From Oscillospiraceae bacterium (GTDB lineage Bacteria; Bacillota; Clostridia; Oscillospirales; Oscillospiraceae), in contig SVMI01000001.1 in NCBI GenBank assembly GCA_015067495.1, forward strand, positions 434,001-498,000: DNA of 64,000 nt, read 5' to 3'. The notes beneath the pieces are model-generated. The model made no database searches. It was not told where the DNA came from and worked only from the letters and a program-made list of their open reading frames with translations. The number at the start of each line of letters is the position of its first letter. The first letter of the stretch is position 1. The position numbers and the translations under genes are program-made. Below, piece by piece: positions 53,185-60,224 of the stretch.

Positions 53185-53631
53185 ATGAAAAAAGGATGTA
53201 CCATTGTACTTTTGTTAGCGCTTGCCGTATTACTTTTTGCAGGTTGTCAAGAACCATATGACCCCGATAAGCTTTACACAGATCCGCCCTCTCAGGAGGT
53301 TTGTAAGGAAATACATAGTACATTTATGGACAGGGGAATGATTATCTTTCGTTATAACGATATTGGCGTTAATTACGACTGGTATTACGGCACGATCAAC
53401 GGATGCATTGTCGCTTTTTATGATTCTAGCGATATGGCTATCCATTTCCCCGGATGGGAGATCGCCGGTTATACATTTGAATATGGAAGCCCATTTGAAA
53501 TCTATGTTTACAGAGATGGAGAGGTCTGCCTGTTGCAGGAAGCCTACGAAAAAGGCTGGCTGACAAAAATACAGATTGGAAAAATCTATGAAAGACATAA
53601 TGAACTCTTTGCACCATGGGTGGAAGAGTAA
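53185..53631 (+). CDS. Lipoprotein of a tandem family, single domain
   Basis: 148 aa. Lipobox LFAGC, a short PYDPDKLY linker and one copy of a domain marked by YYGTINGCIV in the middle, a hydrophobic beta strand, YVYRDGEVC and a closing EAYEKGWLTKIQIGKIYERH helix. The domain recurs in the next two genes and in many gut Clostridia lipoproteins, function unknown. AAAGGAG precedes the ATG. Its last 94 bases and the following DNA are almost identical to the end of the next gene. Confidence 0.8.
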   Translation: MKKGCTIVLLLALAVLLFAGCQEPYDPDKLYTDPPSQEVCKEIHSTFMDRGMIIFRYNDIGVNYDWYYGTINGCIVAFYDSSDMAIHFPGWEIAGYTFEYGSPFEIYVYRDGEVCLLQEAYEKGWLTKIQIGKIYERHNELFAPWVEE

Positions 53632-53695
53632 AGCACTGACAGTATACAGCAGGCAGCGCAAAAAATTATGGAAGGATAACTGTTAAGGGAACGCC
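53538..53695 (+). repeat. About 158-bp direct repeat, copy 1
   Basis: Nearly identical to 54517-54675 (two base changes and one extra A). It spans the 3' end of the lipoprotein gene and the DNA after it. Confidence 0.92.
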
Positions 53696-53750
53696 TGCGT
53701 CCGGCAGTTGTATGTTTTATGTTGCTTTATATTGTCGATGACTGTAAAGG
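53696..53750 (+). repeat. 55-bp direct repeat, copy 2 (leader of second lipoprotein)
   Basis: Identical to 53119-53173. It directly follows the 158-bp repeat, so the whole gene-plus-leader unit was duplicated. Confidence 0.9.
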
Positions 53751-53761
53751 GGTGAAATGAA

Positions 53762-54610
53762 ATGAAAAGAGTGTGCGCAATTATACTTTTAGCGGCATCC
53801 GTCATTGCCCTCTTTGCAGGTTGTCAAGAACCCTATGATCCCAATGTTCTTTACGACGAGCCTCTTTCTGAAGAGTTAAAACAGGAAATCAATCACGCGC
53901 TGATCTTGCAGTGTGATACAAAAATCAATTGGGAGTATTTCGATCCTTATTACGGATATCCGTGGTATGGGACGATCAATAACTGCATAATCCTTCGCAC
54001 TCCGGATCCGGATAATAGTTTTATGCCTACCAGTGGTCTTGTTGAGGTTGCTGACTATTCGTTTGTATGGAGCTGGGGGTTTGGCTTGCATGTATATCGC
54101 GACGGAGAAGCATGCACACTGAAGGAAGCCTATGAAAGAGAATGGCTGACAAAAGAACAAATCGGAAAAATCTACGAAAAACACAACCGTTTTTATGAGG
54201 GTCTTCTAAGGATATATGCTGATTCCCACGATCCGTCCGCCTACCACCCTGACTATCTCTCCATTAAGCCAATTCCCAAGGAAACAAAGCAAAAAATAGA
54301 CAGTGCGCTTTCGGCACAATACAATGTCAATGTTAATTGGGATGATGCGTCGTCTTATATCGGGACAATCAATTACTGCACGATTCTCAAAACTGTAAAG
54401 AGTGAGAATCAGGCTGCGCCGTTCCACGATTCCTTGACCATTGCAGACTATGCTTTTGAATGGCACGAACCGTTCAATCTTTATGCATATCGCGATGGAG
54501 AAGTGTGTGAACTGAAGGAAGCCTACGAAAAAGGCTGGCTGACAAAAATACAGATCGGAAAAATCTATGAAAGACATAATGAACTCTTTGCACCATGGGT
54601 GGAAGAGTAA
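53762..54610 (+). CDS. Lipoprotein of a tandem family, two domains
   Basis: 282 aa. Lipobox LFAGC, then two copies of the GTIN domain: WYGTINNCIIL ... YRDGEACTLKEAYEREWLT and IGTINYCTIL ... YRDGEVCELKEAYEKGWLT. The second copy ends with DNA nearly identical to the first lipoprotein gene, while the middle differs, so the gene looks like a fusion made by duplication and unequal crossing-over. AAGGGG-type ribosome site before the ATG. Function unknown, outside the membrane by its lipobox. Confidence 0.8.
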   Translation: MKRVCAIILLAASVIALFAGCQEPYDPNVLYDEPLSEELKQEINHALILQCDTKINWEYFDPYYGYPWYGTINNCIILRTPDPDNSFMPTSGLVEVADYSFVWSWGFGLHVYRDGEACTLKEAYEREWLTKEQIGKIYEKHNRFYEGLLRIYADSHDPSAYHPDYLSIKPIPKETKQKIDSALSAQYNVNVNWDDASSYIGTINYCTILKTVKSENQAAPFHDSLTIADYAFEWHEPFNLYAYRDGEVCELKEAYEKGWLTKIQIGKIYERHNELFAPWVEE

Positions 54611-54675
54611 AGCACTGACAGTATACAGCAGGCAGCGCAAAAAAATTATGGAAGGATAACCGTTAAGGGAACGCC
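54517..54675 (+). repeat. About 158-bp direct repeat, copy 2
   Basis: Partner of 53538-53695. It ends 73 bases before the third lipoprotein gene; the 55-bp leader repeat does not follow this copy. Confidence 0.92.
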
Positions 54676-54748
54676 CAGCTACGGGAGGTTTACGCTGTGG
54701 GTTGGTTGATGATCATTAGGAGTAGCTTCTTAAAAAGGAGATGAAAAG

Positions 54749-55258
54749 ATGAAACAATTAAGAAAACTGTGTTTGCTATTCGTTTTTGCAGTTATGATAC
54801 TGACCCTAATTTCCGCTTGTCAATCCCCAAGCATAGATACACCACCCTCAACAGAGCCTTCAAAACCCGTTGATCCCAATGTCCTCTCCACAGTGCCGCT
54901 GTCTCAAGAAGTTTGTAAGGAGATATCCGAGATTCTTAATGTGAATTTGGAAAATTATCCAAAGCGTTGTCCCGGTCCGGTGTGGTATTACGGTACGATC
55001 AATGGTTGTATCGTTACATTTAAAGAAACAAATTTGCATGTGGAATCGTATATTCGTGTTGCTGACTGTGAGTTTAGATATCATAGCTCCTTCCTTATTC
55101 TGGTTTATAGAGAGGGAGAAGGCTGCACTTTGGAGGAGGCCTACGATAAAGGCTGGCTAAATAAAGCGCACGTCAAGCAGCTTGAAGAACGTCATCCGAA
55201 AGTACTGGAAGAAATGAAGCAGGCCCATAAGGAATGGCAGGAAACACAAAAAACGTAA
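54749..55258 (+). CDS. Lipoprotein of a tandem family, divergent member
   Basis: 169 aa. Lipobox LISAC, a Pro/Ser/Thr linker (DTPPSTEPSKPVDP) and one GTIN domain (WYYGTINGCIV, REGEGCTLEEAYDKGWL), followed by a charged helical tail (LEEMKQAHKEWQE). It is more diverged from the other two and lacks the long identical DNA. AAAAGGAG precedes the ATG. A strong terminator follows, closing the lipoprotein cluster. Confidence 0.78.
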   Translation: MKQLRKLCLLFVFAVMILTLISACQSPSIDTPPSTEPSKPVDPNVLSTVPLSQEVCKEISEILNVNLENYPKRCPGPVWYYGTINGCIVTFKETNLHVESYIRVADCEFRYHSSFLILVYREGEGCTLEEAYDKGWLNKAHVKQLEERHPKVLEEMKQAHKEWQETQKT

Positions 55259-55297
55259 TACTGCGAAACCATTCATGCAGCACACGACAATATAATC

Positions 55298-55328
55298 GCC
55301 GCACCCGGTTTTCCGGGTGCGGCTTTTT
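55298..55328 (+). terminator. Rho-independent terminator after the lipoprotein cluster
   Basis: GCCGCACCCGG / CCGGGTGCGGC stem with TTTT loop and five T. Confidence 0.93.
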
Positions 55329-55342
55329 GCGCTGCGGCGTTC

Positions 55343-55371
55343 TTGACAGGTTCGCAGATGCGAAGTATAAT
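55343..55371 (+). promoter_or_regulatory. Promoter of operon C (TrkA-N/RyR)
   Basis: TTGACA, 17 bp, TATAAT, 35 bases before the ATG at 55406. Confidence 0.9.
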
Positions 55372-55405
55372 AAAAGCACAAAATCCATCCTTGGAGGTAT
55401 TTGTT

Positions 55406-57196
55406 ATGTGGCAGATTTTTTTACTTCTTTCTGTTTTCAGCATCGTGGCGGCGGTTGCCGTTTCCTTCGCAGCCGGCGGAAGGAAAAACGGGAAAAAAAG
55501 CAAGCTCAATCTCTTTAATACGCTGCTTGCCGGTGTTGCCGTAGCATCCTTTTTCATGTTCATGCCGATCCATATCGTATCGGCAGAGCTGTCTGCGCTG
55601 GGCTGCATCCGTTCGGTGTTTCTGTCGATCTTCAACACCATGCAGATCTTCGCCTTCGGCTGCGAATTTGCTGTCGTGACCGACAGCTTGGGATTCTGCC
55701 CGCAGAATTTGAACAGCATCTATCAGGTCTGGTCATCGCTGCTGTTCGTGGTCGCGCCGGTGTTTACCTTTGGCGTTGTGCTGTCGCTGTTTAAGAATGT
55801 ATCGGCAAATTTGCGCTATTTCCGCGCCTACTTCCGGGATGTTTACGTTTTCTCGGAGCTGAATGACAAGTCCCTCGTTCTGGCGGCGGACATTAAGAAG
55901 AACAACGCCGGTGCGGTGATCGTCTTTACTGACGTTTTTGAGGGCAACGAGGAGAAAACCTATGAGCTGATCGAGCAGGCAAGCGAGCTGGGTGCCATCA
56001 GCTTCAAGAAGGACGTTCTCGCTGTGAATTTCAAAAGACACGCCGCCGGGAAATCCATTTCCTTCTTTGCCATCAGCACCAATGAAACGGAAAATCTCAA
56101 CCATGCCCTGAAGCTGATCGAGCTGTATAAAGACAGACCCAATACCCATCTGTACGTCTTTTCCACCAAGATCGAGAGCGAGCTGCTGCTGACCTCCGTC
56201 GATAAGGGCGAGATCAAGGTTCGCCGCATCAATGAGGTCAAGTCGCTGATCAACCGCGTTCTTTATGAGCAGGGCGGCATGATCTTCGACAGCGCAAAAG
56301 AGGACAGCAGCGGTAAAAAGCAGATCTCTGCTGTGGTGGTGGGCATGGGCAGCCACGGAACGGAAATGATCAAGGCATTGACATGGTACGGTCAGATGGA
56401 CGGCTATCAGCTGCAGATCCATGCCTTTGACCGGGATCCGCTGGCGCTGGAAAAGTTTACCGTCCTCGCGCCGGAGCTGATGTCCGAACAGTACAACGGC
56501 GTCGTGGTGGAAGGGGAAGCGCAGTACCGCATTACCGTACATTCCGGCGTGGATGCGGAGTCGATGACCTTTGCGGACAAGATCAAAGAGATCACCAACG
56601 CGACCTATGTGTTCGTCGCGTTGGGAAATGATGATACCAATATCAACACCGCTGTGCATCTGAGAATGTACTTCGAACGGCTGAAGATCCACCCGGTCAT
56701 TCAGGCGGTGGTATACAATTCCCATCAGAAGAAGGCACTGGAAAATATCAAAAACTACCGCGGGCAGGCTTATGATATTGACTTCATCGGCGATTTGGAA
56801 TCCTCCTTCACTGAGGATGTGATCATTGACTCCAAGCTGGAGGAGGACGCTCTAAGAAGGCACCTGAAATGGGGCAACGAAGAGGAGTTCTGGACCTACG
56901 AATACAATTACAACTCCTCCATGGCATCTGCCATCCACCTGCGGGCGCGCATCCATTGCGGCATTCCGGGTGCGAACAAGAAAGAGGAGGAGCTGACCGA
57001 TGACGAGCGGAATGTCATCGAGGTGCTGGAGCATCGCCGTTGGAACGCGTATATGCGCGCTGAAGGCTACGTATTCAGCGGCTCGAAGGACAAATCCAGC
57101 CGCAATGATCTTGCGAAGATGCACCATGATCTGGTGGACTTCTCTTCGTTGAGTGAGGAAGAGAAACGCAAGGACAGCAGAGTCGGCACAAACTGA
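55406..57196 (+). CDS. Membrane TrkA-N protein with C-terminal RyR domain
   Basis: 596 aa. Four membrane helices (about 1-25, 40-62, 70-92, 108-130) are followed by an NAD-binding-like region (VYVFSELNDKSL), a second Rossmann TrkA-N/RCK-type domain (VVVGMGSHGTEMIKAL, about residue 308) and at about 548-596 a RyR domain (EHRRWNAYMRAEGYVF ... LAKMHHDLVDF ... EEEKRKDS). TrkA-N domains sense nucleotides and gate ion transport; RyR domains in bacteria are predicted ligand-sensing modules in conflict or nucleotide-signal systems. No clear ion-pore motif is seen. GGAGG precedes the ATG; the longer frame from 55343 overlaps the promoter. Confidence 0.82.
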   Translation: MWQIFLLLSVFSIVAAVAVSFAAGGRKNGKKSKLNLFNTLLAGVAVASFFMFMPIHIVSAELSALGCIRSVFLSIFNTMQIFAFGCEFAVVTDSLGFCPQNLNSIYQVWSSLLFVVAPVFTFGVVLSLFKNVSANLRYFRAYFRDVYVFSELNDKSLVLAADIKKNNAGAVIVFTDVFEGNEEKTYELIEQASELGAISFKKDVLAVNFKRHAAGKSISFFAISTNETENLNHALKLIELYKDRPNTHLYVFSTKIESELLLTSVDKGEIKVRRINEVKSLINRVLYEQGGMIFDSAKEDSSGKKQISAVVVGMGSHGTEMIKALTWYGQMDGYQLQIHAFDRDPLALEKFTVLAPELMSEQYNGVVVEGEAQYRITVHSGVDAESMTFADKIKEITNATYVFVALGNDDTNINTAVHLRMYFERLKIHPVIQAVVYNSHQKKALENIKNYRGQAYDIDFIGDLESSFTEDVIIDSKLEEDALRRHLKWGNEEEFWTYEYNYNSSMASAIHLRARIHCGIPGANKKEEELTDDERNVIEVLEHRRWNAYMRAEGYVFSGSKDKSSRNDLAKMHHDLVDFSSLSEEEKRKDSRVGTN

Positions 57197-57284
57197 CACA
57201 ACAAAAGGCGGAAAGGCTTCAACAGCTACGGCTTTAAGCAATATGACGATCCCATTGATGCACTGAAGTGGAGGGAGAATGACG

Positions 57285-57566
57285 ATGTACAAACCGGATC
57301 CGATGGATACAACGAATGTCGTGCTGCCGGAATCTCTACTGGAGCTGACGGAGCAGATCGCTGAAAATGTCCACGAAAACTGGGCAGCTGCCCGTATCGC
57401 ACAGGGCTGGACGCTCGGTGAAAAGTACGACGGTGAAAAGAAAACGACTCCGTGGCTGATCCCCTACGACGCGCTTCCTGAAAGTGAGAAGGAGTATGAC
57501 CGCAACACCGCGTTCCAAACGCTGAAGCTGGTCATGGCACTGGGATACAGGATCGAAAAGGCATAA
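57285..57566 (+). CDS. Stand-alone RyR-domain protein
   Basis: 93 aa, consisting almost only of one RyR domain: LLELTEQIAENVHENWAAAR, IAQGWTLGEKYDGEKK, WLIPYDALPESEKEYDR, then a helix ending LVMALGYRI. The residues typical of ryanodine-receptor repeats (H-W, GW, pYd-L-e-eKe-dr) are all there. It lies 88 bases after the TrkA-N/RyR gene and 15 before the HTH gene. It could bind the same ligand as its neighbour or dimerise with it. Start: GAGGGAG is 7 bases from the ATG at 57285 and 1 from the ATG at 57279. Confidence 0.85.
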   Translation: MYKPDPMDTTNVVLPESLLELTEQIAENVHENWAAARIAQGWTLGEKYDGEKKTTPWLIPYDALPESEKEYDRNTAFQTLKLVMALGYRIEKA

Positions 57567-57581
57567 GCAAGGAGAAGCAGC

Positions 57582-57779
57582 ATGAATTTTGAATACATTT
57601 CAGCCAAGGAAGCGGCAACAAAGCTGGGCGTGACCGTGCGCTGGATCCAGCAGCTTTGCAAGACCGGCAAGGTGGAGGGCGCGCAGCAGTTCGGCGCGCA
57701 GGAGATCTGGCTCGTACCCATCAAATGGGTACAGCAGCGGGAAGAACAAAGGGAGGATGCGCGATATGAAGGCATTTGA
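57582..57779 (+). CDS. Small HTH (MerR/excisionase-like) DNA-binding protein
   Basis: 65 aa: EYISAKEAATKLGVTVRWIQ is a helix-turn-helix of the HTH_17 / excisionase type, followed by QQLCKTGKVEGAQQFG and a wing-like strand EIWLVPIKWV. AAGGAG precedes the ATG. It overlaps the GH20-like gene by 14 bases and follows the RyR gene by 15, linking operon C with the glycan genes. It may regulate either group. Confidence 0.78.
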   Translation: MNFEYISAKEAATKLGVTVRWIQQLCKTGKVEGAQQFGAQEIWLVPIKWVQQREEQREDARYEGI

Positions 57780-59388
57780 TCATTTCGGCGTGATGATCGA
57801 TATGTCCCGCAATGCGGTGATGAGCATCGACGGCTTGAAGCGCTTTCTGCCCCTTTTGAAAAAAATGGGCTACAACTGCGTCATGCTGTACACCGAGGAT
57901 ACCTATGAGGTGGAGGGCGAGCCTTATTTTGGCTACATGCGCGGTCGCTATACAAAAGCGGAGATGAAGCAGATCGATGCCTTTGCAGCAAGCATCGGCA
58001 TGACCGTTATTCCCTGCATCCAGACGCTGGCGCACCTGAACGGGATCTTCCGCTGGGATCAGTATCCCCGGGATTGCGAGGATATCCTGATGGTGGGCGA
58101 CGAGCGCACCTATGAACTGATCGACCACATGTTTGCCACCCTTTCCGAGTGCTTCTCCTCTCGGAAGCTGCACATCGGCATGGACGAGGCATGGATGCTG
58201 GGTCACGGCAAGTATCTGAACAAAAACGGCTATGAGCCTACCCATGAGATCGTCAAAAAGCACTTGGCGAGAGTCTGTGAGCTTGCGGAAAAGTACGGCT
58301 ACGAGGTCATGCTGTGGGGGGATATGTTCTTCCGTTCGTGGAATGACGGAAAGGCATACATTCCGGAGTGCAAGATGCCCCGGGAGATCATCGATTCCGT
58401 TCCTGACCGGGTCATTCCCGTCTACTGGGATTACTACCATACGCAGGAAAGTGACTACGTGGGCATGATCAAGAATACCAAGCAGCTGGCGAAGGAAATG
58501 TGGTTTGCCGGTGGCGCATGGTGCTGGCGGGGTCTGATCCCTCACAACAGCTTCACGCTGGAGAGCATGATTCCCGCGCTGGATGCCTGCAAAAAGCAGA
58601 AGGTTCGAAATGTATTCTTCACCATGTGGGGCGACGATGGAGCGGAATGTTCCCACTTTTCCCAGCTTCCGGCACTTTTTTACCTTGCGGAATATGCAAA
58701 GGGCAACAAAGACCCGGAGCGGATCAAGGCAAAGTTCAAACGCTTCAGCGGCATCGACTTCGACGAGTACATGAACATTGAGTGTCCCAATCAGGTGATG
58801 CCCGCCGGAGAATATCCCCAAAATCCGTCGAAATTCATGTTCTATTCCGACTATTTCAACGATTACCTTGATGCCTTGATCACCAAGGGCATGGGCGCGA
58901 AGTATCCTGAATATGCTGCGACGCTGCGGGCAACGGCAAAGAAGAGCCGTAAATACGGCTACGTTTTCGACACCGCTGCCATGCTGTGCGACGTGCTGGA
59001 AATCAAGTTCGAGCTGGGTCTTCGCACCCGCAAGGCATACGAGGCAGGGGATAAGGCAGAGCTGGAGCGCCTTGCCAAGAACGAGTACGTGGAGGTGGCA
59101 AAGAGAATTAAAATCTTCGCAAAAGCCTTTGAAAAGCAGTGGTTCATGGATAACAAGCCCAACGGCTTCGATGTGCAGGAGCTGCGCATCGGCGCGCTGC
59201 TGTACCGCACGGATGCCTGCCGCAGACGGATTCTGGATTACGTTTCCGGCAAGCTGGAGCGCATTGACGAGCTGGAGGAAAAGCTGCTGCCCTTCGGCAC
59301 GGAACTGCAGATGTGCGTCACCGGCGCCAGCCCCCTGATCGCGACCCCGAACATTCTCTACATGGGCAACGTGGCAGCTTGGGGCTGA
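57766..59388 (+). CDS. GH20-like beta-N-acetylhexosaminidase
   Basis: 540 aa TIM-barrel enzyme without signal peptide. The family signature is present: KKMGYNCVMLYTEDTYEVEG, IQTLAHLNGI, and the catalytic pair Asp140-Glu141 in HIGMDEAW; the aspartate orients the substrate N-acetyl group and the glutamate is the acid. MLWGDMFFR and later tryptophans (GGAWCWRG) complete the pocket. The C-terminal about 180 residues are helical. It should cleave terminal GlcNAc or GalNAc residues in the cytoplasm. Start: GGGAGG directly abuts an ATG at 57757; the ATG at 57766, 9 bases away, is more likely. Confidence 0.84.
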   Translation: MKAFDHFGVMIDMSRNAVMSIDGLKRFLPLLKKMGYNCVMLYTEDTYEVEGEPYFGYMRGRYTKAEMKQIDAFAASIGMTVIPCIQTLAHLNGIFRWDQYPRDCEDILMVGDERTYELIDHMFATLSECFSSRKLHIGMDEAWMLGHGKYLNKNGYEPTHEIVKKHLARVCELAEKYGYEVMLWGDMFFRSWNDGKAYIPECKMPREIIDSVPDRVIPVYWDYYHTQESDYVGMIKNTKQLAKEMWFAGGAWCWRGLIPHNSFTLESMIPALDACKKQKVRNVFFTMWGDDGAECSHFSQLPALFYLAEYAKGNKDPERIKAKFKRFSGIDFDEYMNIECPNQVMPAGEYPQNPSKFMFYSDYFNDYLDALITKGMGAKYPEYAATLRATAKKSRKYGYVFDTAAMLCDVLEIKFELGLRTRKAYEAGDKAELERLAKNEYVEVAKRIKIFAKAFEKQWFMDNKPNGFDVQELRIGALLYRTDACRRRILDYVSGKLERIDELEEKLLPFGTELQMCVTGASPLIATPNILYMGNVAAWG

Positions 59389-59434
59389 TCTCAAAAGGTT
59401 TGAAATTGTGCTAGAAAAAAGCAAAAATGTACAA

Positions 59435-59462
59435 TTGATATTGCCATAAATGCTGATATAAT
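59435..59462 (+). promoter_or_regulatory. Promoter of the RpiB-family gene
   Basis: TTGATA, 16 bp, TATAAT, 40 bases before the ATG. Confidence 0.75.
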
Positions 59463-59502
59463 GGAAATAGAAGCAAAAAATGTTACATAAGGAGGCACTT
59501 TT

Positions 59503-60081
59503 ATGAAAACAGTTAAGGATAAGTATTTGGTCGTCGGTGCGGACTTTGCCGGCTTCCCCCTGAAGGAAGTTGTTGTTGAGCATCTGACCAAGAAGGGCTG
59601 GAAGATCCTCGATCTGGGCGTTAAAAAGGACAGCGACCCCAATGACACCGACCTGATGTTCCACCGCGTCGGTCTGCGTGTTGGCGCGGAGATCTCCGAG
59701 GGCAACTACGAGCGTGCTATGATCTTCTGTGGGACCGGCATGGGCATCCACATTGCAGCCAGCAAGTGTCCCCATGTTCACGCAGGTGTTGTTGAGAGCC
59801 TGCCTGCCGCACAGCGTGCCATCACCGGCAACGGCGTCAATGTGCTGGCACTGGGTGCCTTCTACGTGGCACCTCAGACCGCATGCGACATTGCCGATGC
59901 CTATCTGGGCAACGAGCTTGGCTCCGGCTGGGAGTGGTGGCACAACTTCTATGAATTCCACAAGCTTGCCATCGACGAGCTGGAAGCCTTCGACTACGAG
60001 GAGTACAAGAAAAATGGCTTCAAGGTCAACAAGCTTGGCGACTACGATCTGACACTGGACTTCGACAAGAAGCCGGAATAA
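59503..60081 (+). CDS. RpiB/LacA/LacB family sugar-phosphate isomerase
   Basis: 192 aa. VVGADFAGFPLKEVV, LDLGVKKD, IFCGTGMGIHIAASK (with the catalytic-position cysteine) and NGVNVLALGAF give the fold of ribose-5-phosphate isomerase B and galactose-6-phosphate isomerase. Those are about 145-170 aa; this one has a C-terminal extension with WEWWHNFYEF and DYEEYKKNGF. It interconverts an aldose and ketose phosphate; which sugar is not readable. AAGGAGG precedes the ATG. Its own promoter and terminator make it monocistronic amid glycan genes. Confidence 0.85.
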   Translation: MKTVKDKYLVVGADFAGFPLKEVVVEHLTKKGWKILDLGVKKDSDPNDTDLMFHRVGLRVGAEISEGNYERAMIFCGTGMGIHIAASKCPHVHAGVVESLPAAQRAITGNGVNVLALGAFYVAPQTACDIADAYLGNELGSGWEWWHNFYEFHKLAIDELEAFDYEEYKKNGFKVNKLGDYDLTLDFDKKPE

Positions 60082-60096
60082 GCCTGAAAAAGCGAA

Positions 60097-60124
60097 AAAA
60101 CCCGAACCGAACGGTTCGGGTTTT
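60097..60124 (+). terminator. Rho-independent terminator after the RpiB-family gene
   Basis: AAAACCCGAACCG / CGGTTCGGGTTTT stem with a run of T. Confidence 0.92.
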
Positions 60125-60149
60125 TACTTTGCATGTTGCAAAATATCAC

Positions 60150-60177
60150 TTGCAAATCAGGTCGTTTCTGCTACAAT
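60150..60177 (+). promoter_or_regulatory. Promoter of the 806-aa gene and the rhamnosidase
   Basis: TTGCAA, 16 bp, TACAAT, with TGC directly before the -10. Confidence 0.72.
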
Positions 60178-60224
60178 GATAACAAGCAAATGCAGTCGCC
60201 ATTCTTTCTGAAAGGAAGTAAAAC

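Noticed and set aside
53119-54675. Direct repeats as a CRISPR array
   Set aside because: There are only two copies each, of 55 and 158 bases, tied to duplicated lipoprotein genes; no short regular spacers exist.
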